Assembly: GCF_026619415.1 (NCBI RefSeq) | Contig: NZ_JAOVZR010000001.1 | Span: 4,076,501-4,140,500, forward strand | Origin: Hoeflea algicola | GTDB lineage: Bacteria; Pseudomonadota; Alphaproteobacteria; Rhizobiales; Rhizobiaceae | Length of the DNA stretch: 64,000 bases | Direction of reading: 5' to 3' | Shown here: piece after piece, positions 53,063 to 62,198 of the stretch | How positions within the stretch are numbered: position 1 is the stretch's first letter | Layout of the letters: every line of letters begins with the position of its first letter | Program-made: the position numbers and the translations under genes | Notes under the pieces: model-generated | Told to the model about the DNA's origin: nothing | Database searches by the model: none | Seen by the model: only the letters and a program-made list of their open reading frames with translations

Positions 53063-53842
53063 ATGACGACTAAGGAAACTGGCGAGCATCGTGATATCAT
53101 GGGTATTCGGGTTGCGGCTTTTGGCTGGACCCAGGCGCTTGAACGGCTGGAACAATCCGTCGATGACGAAGGCGCACCACACGTCGTCAATTTTCTCAAC
53201 GCCCACAACGCCAATCTGGCGATGCGTGACCCCAACTACCGCGAGGGGCTCGCGAAGTGTGAAGTGCTGCCCGACGGGCTCGGTGTCGATATCGCTTCAC
53301 GCACATTTTACGGCACTTCCTTTCCGGCCAATCTCAATGGCACCGATCTGGTTCCCGCGCTGCTTGTATATATCCAGCGGCCGCTCAAGGTGGCGCTGAT
53401 CGGCGGCCGCCCCGATATTCTCAAGGTGGCGGCTGAACGTTTTGCCAGCGCCACACCCTGGCACACGTTTCATGCGGTCTCTGACGGCTACTTCGACAGG
53501 TCCAACAGCGCCGCCATCCTCGATCAACTGGCCGCGATTGATCCCGACATCACCCTCGTGGCGTTGGGCAGTCCGACCCAGGAAGTCTGGATTGATACCC
53601 ACATCCGGCAGGGCCATGGCCGGCTGGTGATGGGCGTGGGAGCGTTGTTTGATTTTGTCTCCGGCGCCGTGCCCCGGGCGCCGCAGGCGTTTCGCACCTT
53701 GCGGGTCGAATGGCTCTGGCGGCTGATACTCGAGCCTTCGCGTCTGTGGCGCCGCTACATTGTCGGCAATCCGGTTTTTCTCTGGCATGTGCTGCGCTAC
53801 AAGCTGATGAGTGCCAGCCGGAATTCCCGAATTCCAGTTTGA
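53063..53842 (+). CDS. WecG/TagA/CpsF family glycosyltransferase (GT26)
   Basis: A 259-residue GT26 protein with the conserved blocks VNFLNAHNANLAMRDPNYREGL, VLPDGLGVDIAS, KVALIGGRPDIL, PDITLVALGSPTQEVWI and GVGALFDFVSGAVPRAPQ. The family adds N-acetylmannosaminuronic acid, N-acetylmannosamine or glucose to a lipid-linked sugar. It lies 150 bases after the GT4 gene; the A+T-rich gap has several TTAA repeats but no exact CtrA box. Confidence 0.93.
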   Translation: MTTKETGEHRDIMGIRVAAFGWTQALERLEQSVDDEGAPHVVNFLNAHNANLAMRDPNYREGLAKCEVLPDGLGVDIASRTFYGTSFPANLNGTDLVPALLVYIQRPLKVALIGGRPDILKVAAERFASATPWHTFHAVSDGYFDRSNSAAILDQLAAIDPDITLVALGSPTQEVWIDTHIRQGHGRLVMGVGALFDFVSGAVPRAPQAFRTLRVEWLWRLILEPSRLWRRYIVGNPVFLWHVLRYKLMSASRNSRIPV

Positions 53843-53884
53843 CGCCATTTCGCTGACCACATTCAAGAGCCGCCTGGAACTGAC

Positions 53885-54763
53885 ATGAAGACAGCTGTAA
53901 TGACCGCTTCCTATGCCGGCGATTTCGATCGCTGCGCGCTGTTGTGCGAAAGCATGGACCGTTTCATGCAGGGTGACTGGCACCATTATCTGCTGGTCGA
54001 ACGGGCCGACGTTGCCCTGTTCCGCTCGCTTGAAGGGGGCAAGCGGACCATCGTCAGCGAAGCGGAGTTGTTTCCGTTCTGGTTGCGATCTTTCCCCGAC
54101 CCGCTGAGCCTGGGCCGTCGCCGGCTCTGGTTGTCGCCGTTCTCGCTGCCGTTGCGTGGATGGCACGCCCAGCAGATCCGCCGTCTGGCGATGGCGCGCC
54201 ATGTCGACGCCGAGACCCTGTTGTCGATTGATTCCGATGTTGTTCTGGTGCGGCCGTTCGACCCCGTCGGTCTCTGGCGCGAAGATCGGCTACGCATGTT
54301 CCGCGCCGATAATGGAGCCCATGATGCCACGCCGGGCCATCTCGCCTGGCTCGCCCATGCCGGCGACATCCTCGGATTGCCGCAGCGGCCTGCGCCTGCG
54401 CATGATTACATTTCCAACATGGTTGCCTGGCGGGTCGATACCGCGCGCGCGCTGCTCGATCATCTCGAAAGCCACAATGGAAAGGGCTGGATCCGGGCGG
54501 TCATCTCCTCGCGGGCGATCTCCGAATGCATGATCTACGGTCGTTTTGTCGATGAGGTCCAGGGCGGCGCCGGGCATTACCCCGACGAGCGCTCACTCTC
54601 GCATGTGCTGTGGTTCAAGGAGACATTCCCGCAAACCACCGAAGGCCTGATGGAATTCATGCGTGGCATCAGGCCCGACCAGGTGGCCATCGGTGTTCAG
54701 TCTTTTGTCGGTCACCCGCTGTCGGAAATCCGCAAGGCCGCCTTCGCCGTGACGCCGATCTAG
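53885..54763 (+). CDS. DUF6492 family protein, putative glycosyltransferase
   Basis: A 292-residue protein resembling the DUF6492 family: AVMTASYAGDFDRCALLCESMDRF at the start, LLSIDSDVVLVRPFD (DxD-like), FRADNGAHDATPG and SNMVAWRV. The fold resembles GT-A transferases. Positioned 42 bases after the GT26 gene, so probably in the same polysaccharide unit. Substrate unknown. Confidence 0.8.
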   Translation: MKTAVMTASYAGDFDRCALLCESMDRFMQGDWHHYLLVERADVALFRSLEGGKRTIVSEAELFPFWLRSFPDPLSLGRRRLWLSPFSLPLRGWHAQQIRRLAMARHVDAETLLSIDSDVVLVRPFDPVGLWREDRLRMFRADNGAHDATPGHLAWLAHAGDILGLPQRPAPAHDYISNMVAWRVDTARALLDHLESHNGKGWIRAVISSRAISECMIYGRFVDEVQGGAGHYPDERSLSHVLWFKETFPQTTEGLMEFMRGIRPDQVAIGVQSFVGHPLSEIRKAAFAVTPI

Positions 54764-55128
54764 GTGTGGCGTCCCAGCAGGTGGCCCTGCTCGGATAGAG
54801 GCGACTGATAGGCTTTTTTGGCGCTTATACCGCCTCGGAGCGATGCTCGTTGGACATATGGATCCAGCTCGACAGCTGTGATTTTCTGTTCTCCGATGAT
54901 GGATTTCGTGAATTGCCGGTAGCGTCGGCAGCAGTTTGCAACTGAGTTCGGTCAATGCGCCTTCGACTTCGCCGGCGCCGAAAGGACCCCTGCGGTTGTT
55001 CACAGCGCGACTGGAGAAAAATATTTCTCTGCTTCTGCAATTTTTTGCGAAGACTGACGGCGAATGGAGAGTCATATCGAAGGTATCTCACTTCGATATC
55101 CTGCCATTACCCAACCAAGGAAAACGAC
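54764..55128. other. Spacer with possible eroded regulator fragment
   Basis: 365 bases without an intact gene. On the minus strand at about 54905-54980 a short stretch reads VEGALTELSCKLLPTLPAIHEI, reminiscent of the wing and last helix of HxlR-type regulators (VEYxLTxLGxxLLPxL). HxlR regulators often sit next to small redox or tautomerase genes, so this may be the relic of a former regulator. Frames before and after are disrupted. Confidence 0.25.
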
Positions 55129-55335
55129 ATGCCGTATGTGAACATCAAGATCACCCGCGAGGGTGCAAGCCGTGAACAGAAAGCCGAACTCATCAAGGGA
55201 GTGACCGACCTGCTCGTAAAGGTTCTGGACAAGAACCCGGCAAGCACATTTGTTGTGATCGATGAGGTGGAGCTGGAGGACTGGGGAATTGGCGGATTGC
55301 CGGTCGAGGAATACCGGACACAAAACAAGCGCTGA
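55129..55335 (+). CDS. 4-oxalocrotonate tautomerase family protein
   Basis: A 68-residue protein, MPYVNIKITREGASREQKAE..., in which the proline exposed after Met removal is the catalytic base of the family. Arg near position 10 and the DEVELEDWGIGG end are conserved. AAGGAAAA precedes the ATG. Enzymes of this family interconvert keto-enol tautomers, classically in aromatic degradation; the true substrate here is unknown. It is 46 bases before the nitronate monooxygenase gene, suggesting an operon. Confidence 0.93.
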   Translation: MPYVNIKITREGASREQKAELIKGVTDLLVKVLDKNPASTFVVIDEVELEDWGIGGLPVEEYRTQNKR

Positions 55336-55381
55336 TCGCTTGGCGTAGAACGATAAGTGCTATCAACGGCTGGAGGCAAGA

Positions 55382-56350
55382 ATGCGTATTGAAACCGAAC
55401 TGACCCGGATGCTCGACATTCGCGTGCCGTTGATGCTGGCGCCGATGGCCGGTGTTTCCGGGGGCGCACTTGCGGCAGCAGTGACTGGTGCAGGCGGGCT
55501 CGGTATTATCGGCGGCGGCTATGGCGACCGCGCCTGGCTTCAAACTGAGATGGCGGCTGCGGGCAATGCCCGTATAGGCATTGGTTTCATTGCGTGGTCA
55601 CTGGAGAAAAAACCCGAATTGCTAGATCTCGCCCTGGACCGGGCGCCGGAAGCAATATTTTTGTCCTTTGGCGACTTCGCGATCTTTTCCGACAAGGTCA
55701 AGCGCACAGCGAGCAAGCTGATTGCGCAGGTTCAGACCGTCGCACAGGCGCGCCAGGCGCTTGATGCCGGGGCCGACATCATTGTGGCGCAGGGAACCGA
55801 AGCGGGCGGCCACGGTGGCAAGCGGGCCACCTTGCCTCTGGTCCCGGCGATTGTTGACATCGCGGGCACTGTGCCGGTTGTTGCTGCCGGCGGGATCGCA
55901 GATGGGCGTGGCCTCGCCGCCGCGCTGATGCTCGGCGCTTCGGGTATCTTGTGCGGGACCGCCTTTTTCGCGAGCCACGAAGCGCTCACCCACCCCAATG
56001 CCAAGACCGCTGCTCTTGGTGGCTCAGGCGATGATACGATCCGCAGTTCAGTCATCGATATCGCGCGCAGCCTGCCATGGCCGGGAACCTGGAACGTCCG
56101 TACCCTGCGCAACGATTTTGTCGAGCGCTGGGCGGGTGACACCAATCAGTTGCGCGATGCTGCCGGCACGGAGGGCGAGCGCTATATTCAGGCTGCGGCT
56201 GCCGGAGATATGTCGGTTGCTGCGACAATCGTCGGAGAGGGGATTGATCTCGTGCGTACCGCACAACCCGCGGCGAAGATCGTTGAGGAAATGGAACGGG
56301 GAGCAATCGGGCTCATCAGCCAAGCGGAGCGAATGCTGGTTGGCCGCTAA
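55382..56350 (+). CDS. Nitronate monooxygenase (NMO/2-nitropropane dioxygenase family)
   Basis: A 322-residue FMN-dependent TIM-barrel enzyme. LMLAPMAGVSGGALAAAVTGAGGLGIIGGG at the start, the family motif AQGTEAGGHGG with the catalytic-type His, and the phosphate-binding VPVVAAGGIADGRGLAAALMLGASGILCGTAF are clear. Oxidises nitronates such as propionate 3-nitronate. GGAGG precedes the ATG. It interrupts the polysaccharide genes functionally and may be a later insertion. Confidence 0.93.
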   Translation: MRIETELTRMLDIRVPLMLAPMAGVSGGALAAAVTGAGGLGIIGGGYGDRAWLQTEMAAAGNARIGIGFIAWSLEKKPELLDLALDRAPEAIFLSFGDFAIFSDKVKRTASKLIAQVQTVAQARQALDAGADIIVAQGTEAGGHGGKRATLPLVPAIVDIAGTVPVVAAGGIADGRGLAAALMLGASGILCGTAFFASHEALTHPNAKTAALGGSGDDTIRSSVIDIARSLPWPGTWNVRTLRNDFVERWAGDTNQLRDAAGTEGERYIQAAAAGDMSVAATIVGEGIDLVRTAQPAAKIVEEMERGAIGLISQAERMLVGR

Positions 56351-56419
56351 TCCATGTCGTGCTCAAAGCGATTCATTGAGCCGAGGGAATCGCTCGAACT
56401 AGTCAGAATGCATACTGAT

Positions 56420-57685
56420 CTAGATCGGGCGCTTCTTGATCGAACGCAGCGCCCGGTAGGTCAGCAGCGCCGATTGCAGGTACAGCACGAAGAACGCGGC
56501 GTTCAGCATCCCCACCCAGATCACCACATCGACGTTGAGCCCCAGCACATAGGCCAGCAGCAAGGCTTTCATCACCCCCAGTGATGCCAGCACCACCATC
56601 CGAATCACGGTCCGGCCGGTCGCATAAAGCAGTTCCGAATGGTACTCGATCAGGTTGCGGAAGGCCGGAACCAGCGCCACGAAAATCAGCAGCGGCGCGG
56701 CCTCGGCCACGTTCTTGCCAAGCGCATTGGGGAAAATCCACAGCACCCCGGCCATGCCCAGTAGACCGGCGGTCGAAACCGCGGTCACCGCGCCCTCAAG
56801 CAGGATCCGGTTCTTCAATTCGTCGAGCATTTTCGATGTCCGCATCAAGCGTTGCGTCAACACCGTCAGAAAGGCGCGAACGGGCAGGGCGGTAAGGTCG
56901 ACCAACCGCATGATCATCGCGTAGATGCCGGCTGTCTCCGGCCCGCCCAGCGCCAGCACCAGCACCTTGTCGAGCTCGGACTGGACGTAAAACAGCATTT
57001 CCGCTCCTGCCACCGACACCGCGTCGACCCAGCGCCTGGTGTAGAGTGCCGTTCGCCAGCGGAGCCGGACGCGGGGATAGAAGAATCCGACCGCCACCAG
57101 TGCGGTCACGCCGTTTGCCACAAGATAATACCAGGACCAGGTCGCCAGCGATCCGTCGGCGAGCCAGACAAAGGCGAGTGCGGCTACTGTCTTGAAGGCA
57201 GTGGCAATCACCACCAGAGTTGCGCCCGCTCCGAAGCGGTTGATCCCGTAACTGACGATCACCACGATTTCCATGATCCGCCAGCACAGCACCTCAGCCA
57301 GGATGATGTTGGCAAACGTCATCATCGCCATCTCGCCGGAAAAGATCAGCCAATGGGTGGCCCAGGCCGCCAGCGTGATGATTGGCGCCGACAACACCAG
57401 CCCGCCGAGAAAGCCGGCTGTATAGACGCCGAGCAGCCGGGTCTTGACCGTGGCGATGCGGTAGAGCGGTGAGACGAAGCCAAATGCCATCAGCCGCGAG
57501 AGCATGATCCCGCAGGCCGAAGCTGTGGCGAACAGACCGAAATCGCCGATCGACAGGGTGTTGGCGATGGCGATGAAATAGACCAGCGATATGACAAGAC
57601 GCCCGACCGAACCGCCGACCATCGAGAGATAGGCGCGGATCAGATCTTTGTAGGTACTTGTCAGGTTCTTCAGGCGCGCAATCAT
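56420..57685 (-). CDS. Wzx/MVF-type polysaccharide flippase
   Basis: A 421-residue polytopic membrane protein with about twelve hydrophobic segments (LVISLVYFIAIANTLSIGDFGLFATASACGIMLSRLMAFGFVSPLYRIA at the start). The pattern fits the lipid-linked oligosaccharide flippase (RfbX/Wzx, MATE-like) superfamily. Expected to move repeat units across the inner membrane for export with the GumC/Wzz-type protein encoded divergently at 57955. Confidence 0.85.
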   Translation of the reverse strand: MIARLKNLTSTYKDLIRAYLSMVGGSVGRLVISLVYFIAIANTLSIGDFGLFATASACGIMLSRLMAFGFVSPLYRIATVKTRLLGVYTAGFLGGLVLSAPIITLAAWATHWLIFSGEMAMMTFANIILAEVLCWRIMEIVVIVSYGINRFGAGATLVVIATAFKTVAALAFVWLADGSLATWSWYYLVANGVTALVAVGFFYPRVRLRWRTALYTRRWVDAVSVAGAEMLFYVQSELDKVLVLALGGPETAGIYAMIMRLVDLTALPVRAFLTVLTQRLMRTSKMLDELKNRILLEGAVTAVSTAGLLGMAGVLWIFPNALGKNVAEAAPLLIFVALVPAFRNLIEYHSELLYATGRTVIRMVVLASLGVMKALLLAYVLGLNVDVVIWVGMLNAAFFVLYLQSALLTYRALRSIKKRPI

Positions 57686-57872
57686 GTGTCTTCGCTATGG
57701 GAGGATGGCCAAAGCCGGCATTGTCGTTCCAGTCCCTAAACCATAATGGATATTCGTTAATTCGGCGTTTGGTCCGGGGTTTTTCGAGCTATCGGGCCAA
57801 AGATCGGCGCAGCCACGGCAATCGCGTAAATTCACGGAATAACCTGTAAAAACCGCACGCCGGTCACCAAAA

Positions 57873-57887
57873 TTAACCATTTGTTAC
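57873..57887. promoter_or_regulatory. CtrA-like box upstream of the gumC/wzz-type gene
   Basis: TTAA-CCATTTG-TTAC: N7 spacing with one mismatch and a full TTAACCAT half-site, 68 bases before the start at 57955, in the divergent spacer with the flippase gene. Confidence 0.4.
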
Positions 57888-57954
57888 CCATGAATTTATA
57901 GTTTGGCTTAACGAAGATGAGATTCTTGCGAACAGGGGTGGCCTTGGGCCGGAT

Positions 57955-60900
57955 ATGAGCGATTTCGCCAAAGAGCACAGGCAACGCCCCCGTCGCGGTT
58001 CGCTGCTCGATCATGCTGCCGACGCGCCGTCCCCGCGACCGACTGCGGATGCTGCTGTCGAGCGCAATCACCCGTCGCCGCAACCATCCCTGTTGAGCAG
58101 ACCCGCGCGCAATCCCCGGCTGTCGACATCCGGTTTCGCTGCTGCGCAAGATCGTGGGTCAAAAACCACGCCGCCCGCAACAGCCCCGGTTTCAGCCTCC
58201 GATTCAGCTCCCGACCCCACCCCTGCCGCAGACCCGCAACGCCTGGGTCGCGCAGGCCTGGTGGATTCGGATTCGTTTGGAGACCGGATCGCCCGGTTGA
58301 TGGGCAAGGTGGCTCCCGACAAGCGGCGGGCCGATCCGCGTCGGGCTGAAGACGGAACCCCGCCTTTGCGCCAAGATGAGCCACGCCAACAGGAGCAGCA
58401 CGCGCAGATGCCCCGTGCTTCGGCGCCGCTCTTGCAAGCGCCTGAGCAGGATCATGATGACCACTACCATTGGCATGCGGCAGCAAACGCAAACTGGCAG
58501 GAGAGCGGATCGCGCCCCTTGCTGGATGCCTCGATCCTGGTTTCGGCGGTCTGGCGGTTTCGCTATCTGATCGGTGTGGCCACGGTCGCCGGTGCGGTGC
58601 TTGGCGTGCTGATGGCGTTGGCGACGCCGCACAAATATTATGCTGAAAGCCGGCTGTTCATCGACCCGCGCGAAATCCAGGTGACCGCCGACGATATTCG
58701 CAACCAGCAGCTTTCCACTGAAGCCATGCTGGCGATTACCGATAGCCAGTTGCAGATCCTCTCCTCCACCAATGTCCTGGAGAAGGTCGTTGTCGATCTC
58801 GGCCTCGACCGCGATCCCGAATTCAACGGCGCGCTTTCCTCCGGCGGCATCGCCGGCGGGATCAATCTGATCAAGGAATTGTTCACCGGCAAGGATCCCG
58901 CCTCCGAAGCCGAGCAGAAGGCGCTCAACACCCTGCGTCGGGCGCTGTCGGTGTCGCGCGATTCCAAGACCTTCGTCATCATTGTAGGTGTCGATACAAG
59001 GGATCCGGAGAAATCCGCCTTGATCGCCAATGCCATCGTCGAGACCTATCTCGATGAGGAGGGGCAGGCCCAGTCGGGACTGCTCGAGCGTACTTCGGAA
59101 TCAATCGACAGCCGGATTGATTCGCTGCGCAGTGATCTTGATGCGGCCGAACGCAAGGTCGAGGCCTTCAAGGCGGAAAACGGCATTGTCGGGATTGGCG
59201 GCGAATATATCGACGACAAGGTGATCCTTGCGCTCAGCGACCAGCTTGCCAATGCCCGGGCAGCCAAGATCGGGATCCGGGTCAAGGCCGACAATCTCGC
59301 CAAGGTAAAGATCGACGATGTTCTCTCGGGCTCGTTCCCGGAGGAATTCCTGTCCTCCAACCTGACTGACCTGCGCAAGCAATTCACCCAGACCAAATCG
59401 ACCGCGGATTCGCTTGCTACCCAACTGGGACCGCGCCATCCGCAATATGTCGCGGCCAAGTCCACGCTCGACACGATCGGCGCCGAGATTCGGGCCGAGT
59501 TGCGCCGCATCGTCGCCAGTTCGCAGATGGAACTGCAGCGCGCTGTTGAAACCGAGCAGGAACTCGCCAGTCAGATGGCGGTGGCCAAGAGCCGCGCCAT
59601 GGATCAGTCGGTGGAATTCGTCACCCTGCGCGAACTTGAGCGCAAGGCAACCGCCACACGGCAAATCTACGAAGCCTTCCTCAAGCGCTCGCGTGAAACC
59701 AGCGAGCGCTCCAACATGTCGACCCGCAACGTTCGGGTGATCTCGCCGGCTGAAGCACCGCTCAATCCGATGGGGCCGTCGCGCAAGCTGATCGCCATCG
59801 GCGGCATGTTTGCCGGCATGTTCGCCGGCATCGGCCTGGCCCTCCTGGCCGGCGCGGTCGAAAGCATTCGTTCCTACAATGCAGGCACTCCGCAGGCGAG
59901 ATTCCAGCCCCCGCCTTTCGCAGGCTACCCGGCGCAACCCGATCCGACAGCCCCCGGTCCGCGGACACCGCCGCGCGGCCCCCGCCGTCGCCCACGCACT
60001 GAGGGCGATGCGGAAGCCTTCGCTGACGCTGCTGACGAAGTCACCGCCGGAACCTTCTCCGGCGCCCGCGCCCGGTCCTATGCAGACGCGGTCCTTGCCC
60101 GGCACAACACAGACGACGCTGACGAACCTGCTGATCAGCCGGTAGCACCACCTGCACCGGCAAATCGGTCGGCCACACCGGGTCAGCGCCAATCGGGCGA
60201 ACGCGCAGCCTTTGCCACTGGGGACAACCCCGTTCAGGCCCCGGCCCAGACCCCGCCACCACCATCACCGGCTGCCCCATCTGTCCAGCAGCCCAATTGG
60301 CAACCCGAGGCCACGCCGGTCCACACTCAGCAGGCCGCACCGCTGCAAAGCCAGCCTCAACACCCGGCCCAGCCGGACCAGCGCGCGGGGTATGCTGCCA
60401 TGCCGATAAACCCGGCTGCAAACCCGGCGCAGCCGCAGTGGTCGGCACAGCCTGCCGTCATGCCGATGCATCCGGCCGCGGCGTCCTGGCAGCCCCAACA
60501 GCCAACCTATTCCGGCGCGCAGGCCGGCCAACCCAACACGCCGCCACCCGGTTACTATGCCGCGCCGATCGCCAGTGCCGCCGCCATGATGCCGCCGCAG
60601 CAACCTTATGCTTACGCGCAGGCCACCCAGCATCCGCAGCCAACGCCGGTTCAGCAGCCTGCTCAGCAGATGATGCATCCGCATTACGTCCAGGCCGCCA
60701 CTTATCCGGCCCCTCCGGTTGCTGTTTCGCAGCCTCCTTACGCGCAGCCCCACCCGGCCTATACGCCGATCGCGCAGCAACCTGCACCGGCCTGGTCTCA
60801 GCAACAGGCGCACCCACAGATGCCGCAGCAGGATCCTTATGCCGCGATGATGCAGCAATCTGTGCCTGCCTGGCCCCAACAGCCGCCGGCGCAATCCGCA

Positions 60901-61116
60901 CCGGTCTGGCCGCAGGCCGCGCCGCCTGCACAGCCGCATATGCAACAGCCGTCATTTGCCCCGCAGCCGGATGGCCAGGCGATGCGGTCGTCATTCCCGT
61001 CTCAGCCGCGCTCCCAGCCCCCGGCGCACGATGGAACGGTCGACCGGATTCGCCGGGAAATGGATACCTTGCGCTCGCGGATCGATGGCTATGGAGCGGC
61101 GCGTCGCCGCGGGTGA
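57955..61116 (+). CDS. GumC/Wzz-type exopolysaccharide chain-length protein with long disordered tails
   Basis: A 1053-residue polysaccharide co-polymerase. A Pro/Ala/Arg-rich cytoplasmic N-terminus (residues 1-180) precedes membrane segment 1 (about 203-222; YLIGVATVAGAVLGVLMALATPHKYYAESRL). The periplasmic coiled-coil domain runs to about 600 (STNVLEKVVVDLGL; ESIDSRIDSLRSDLDAAERKVEAFKAENG), and segment 2 is at about 611-640 (IAIGGMFAGMFAGIGLALLAGAV). About 410 residues follow, Pro/Gln/Ala-rich with no kinase Walker motif, ending in a charged helix (VDRIRREMDTLRSRIDGYG). Most family members stop soon after segment 2 or carry a BY-kinase. Confidence 0.88.
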   Translation: MSDFAKEHRQRPRRGSLLDHAADAPSPRPTADAAVERNHPSPQPSLLSRPARNPRLSTSGFAAAQDRGSKTTPPATAPVSASDSAPDPTPAADPQRLGRAGLVDSDSFGDRIARLMGKVAPDKRRADPRRAEDGTPPLRQDEPRQQEQHAQMPRASAPLLQAPEQDHDDHYHWHAAANANWQESGSRPLLDASILVSAVWRFRYLIGVATVAGAVLGVLMALATPHKYYAESRLFIDPREIQVTADDIRNQQLSTEAMLAITDSQLQILSSTNVLEKVVVDLGLDRDPEFNGALSSGGIAGGINLIKELFTGKDPASEAEQKALNTLRRALSVSRDSKTFVIIVGVDTRDPEKSALIANAIVETYLDEEGQAQSGLLERTSESIDSRIDSLRSDLDAAERKVEAFKAENGIVGIGGEYIDDKVILALSDQLANARAAKIGIRVKADNLAKVKIDDVLSGSFPEEFLSSNLTDLRKQFTQTKSTADSLATQLGPRHPQYVAAKSTLDTIGAEIRAELRRIVASSQMELQRAVETEQELASQMAVAKSRAMDQSVEFVTLRELERKATATRQIYEAFLKRSRETSERSNMSTRNVRVISPAEAPLNPMGPSRKLIAIGGMFAGMFAGIGLALLAGAVESIRSYNAGTPQARFQPPPFAGYPAQPDPTAPGPRTPPRGPRRRPRTEGDAEAFADAADEVTAGTFSGARARSYADAVLARHNTDDADEPADQPVAPPAPANRSATPGQRQSGERAAFATGDNPVQAPAQTPPPPSPAAPSVQQPNWQPEATPVHTQQAAPLQSQPQHPAQPDQRAGYAAMPINPAANPAQPQWSAQPAVMPMHPAAASWQPQQPTYSGAQAGQPNTPPPGYYAAPIASAAAMMPPQQPYAYAQATQHPQPTPVQQPAQQMMHPHYVQAATYPAPPVAVSQPPYAQPHPAYTPIAQQPAPAWSQQQAHPQMPQQDPYAAMMQQSVPAWPQQPPAQSAPVWPQAAPPAQPHMQQPSFAPQPDGQAMRSSFPSQPRSQPPAHDGTVDRIRREMDTLRSRIDGYGAARRRG

Positions 61117-61262
61117 GCGCCAACCACCCGCCCGACCTTGTTTTTTGACACCGAAGGACGCAAAGAGGCTATCGGTGCCCGCGTCCGGTTTCGTAGGATC
61201 GCGGCCAGACGGGCGCGGCCACGTAAAGGTGGCGCCGCGAGACAGATGCAAGAGAGGTGTCC

Positions 61263-62162
61263 ATGGCCAAGGTGATTGACGGAAAAGCTGTAGCGGCGGA
61301 GGTGATCGAGCAGGTCTCGGCGGCCAGCGCCGAGCTTGAAGCCAAAACCGGCGCCCGGCCCGGCCTCGCCGTGGTCATCGTCGGCAAGGACCCGGCCTCC
61401 CACGTCTATGTCGCATCCAAGAGCCGCATGGCCAAGCAGTGCGGGTTCAAGTCCGTGCAGCACACCCTGTCCGAATCCACCACCCAGGCCGAGCTTGAAA
61501 GCCTGGTGGCAGACCTCAATGCCGACCCGGAAATTCACGGCATTCTGGTGCAATTGCCGCTGCCCGGTCATCTCGATTCCGATCGTGTGATCCAGTCGAT
61601 CCGCCCCGAAAAGGATGTCGATGGTCTGCATGTCGTTAATGCCGGCAAGCTGATGACCGGCGATCTCGACGGCGGCCTGATTTCCTGCACACCGGCAGGC
61701 GCCATGCTGTTCGTGCGCCAGACCCATGGCGCCGACCTGTCCGGCCTCAATGCCGTGGTGATTGGCCGCTCGAATCTGTTCGGCAAACCGATGGCGGCGC
61801 TGCTGCTGGCCGCCAACGCCACCATCACCGTCGCCCATTCGCGTACCAGGGATCTGCCCGGCATCTGCCGCAACGCCGATATTCTGGTCGCAGCCGTTGG
61901 CCGCCCGCAGATGGTCAAGGCTGATTGGGTCAAACCGGGTGCAACCGTCATCGATGTCGGCATCAACCGCATTGACGCGCCCGAGCGCGGCGAAGGCAAG
62001 ACCCGGCTGGTCGGCGACGTCGCGTTTGACGAATGCGCTGAAAAAGCCGCGGTCATCACCCCGGTTCCGGGTGGCGTCGGGCCGATGACGATCGCCATGC
62101 TGATGGCCAACACGGTGACCGCAGCCATGCGTTCGCACGGGCTGACACCGCCGTCATTCTGA
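61263..62162 (+). CDS. folD: Bifunctional methylene-THF dehydrogenase/cyclohydrolase FolD
   Basis: A 299-residue enzyme from ATG 61263, placed five bases after AGAGAGG; a GTG two codons earlier is less well spaced. Active-site Tyr and Lys lie in [15 protein letters not shown]; the NADP-binding [18 protein letters not shown] and the C-terminal [16 protein letters not shown] are conserved. Interconverts 5,10-methylene- and 10-formyl-tetrahydrofolate in one-carbon metabolism. A housekeeping gene unrelated to its neighbours. Confidence 0.97.
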   Translation: MAKVIDGKAVAAEVIEQVSAASAELEAKTGARPGLAVVIVGKDPASHVYVASKSRMAKQCGFKSVQHTLSESTTQAELESLVADLNADPEIHGILVQLPLPGHLDSDRVIQSIRPEKDVDGLHVVNAGKLMTGDLDGGLISCTPAGAMLFVRQTHGADLSGLNAVVIGRSNLFGKPMAALLLAANATITVAHSRTRDLPGICRNADILVAAVGRPQMVKADWVKPGATVIDVGINRIDAPERGEGKTRLVGDVAFDECAEKAAVITPVPGGVGPMTIAMLMANTVTAAMRSHGLTPPSF

Positions 62163-62198
62163 TCCTGTGTTTCCACGTGGTTGCGGGCGGCGGATGTT

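Noticed and set aside
60297..61148. Long plus-strand frame (283 codons) overlapping the end of the gumC/wzz-type gene
   Set aside because: Ala/Ala-Gly-rich translation out of phase with a repetitive Pro/Gln coding region; such repeats keep other frames open by composition.
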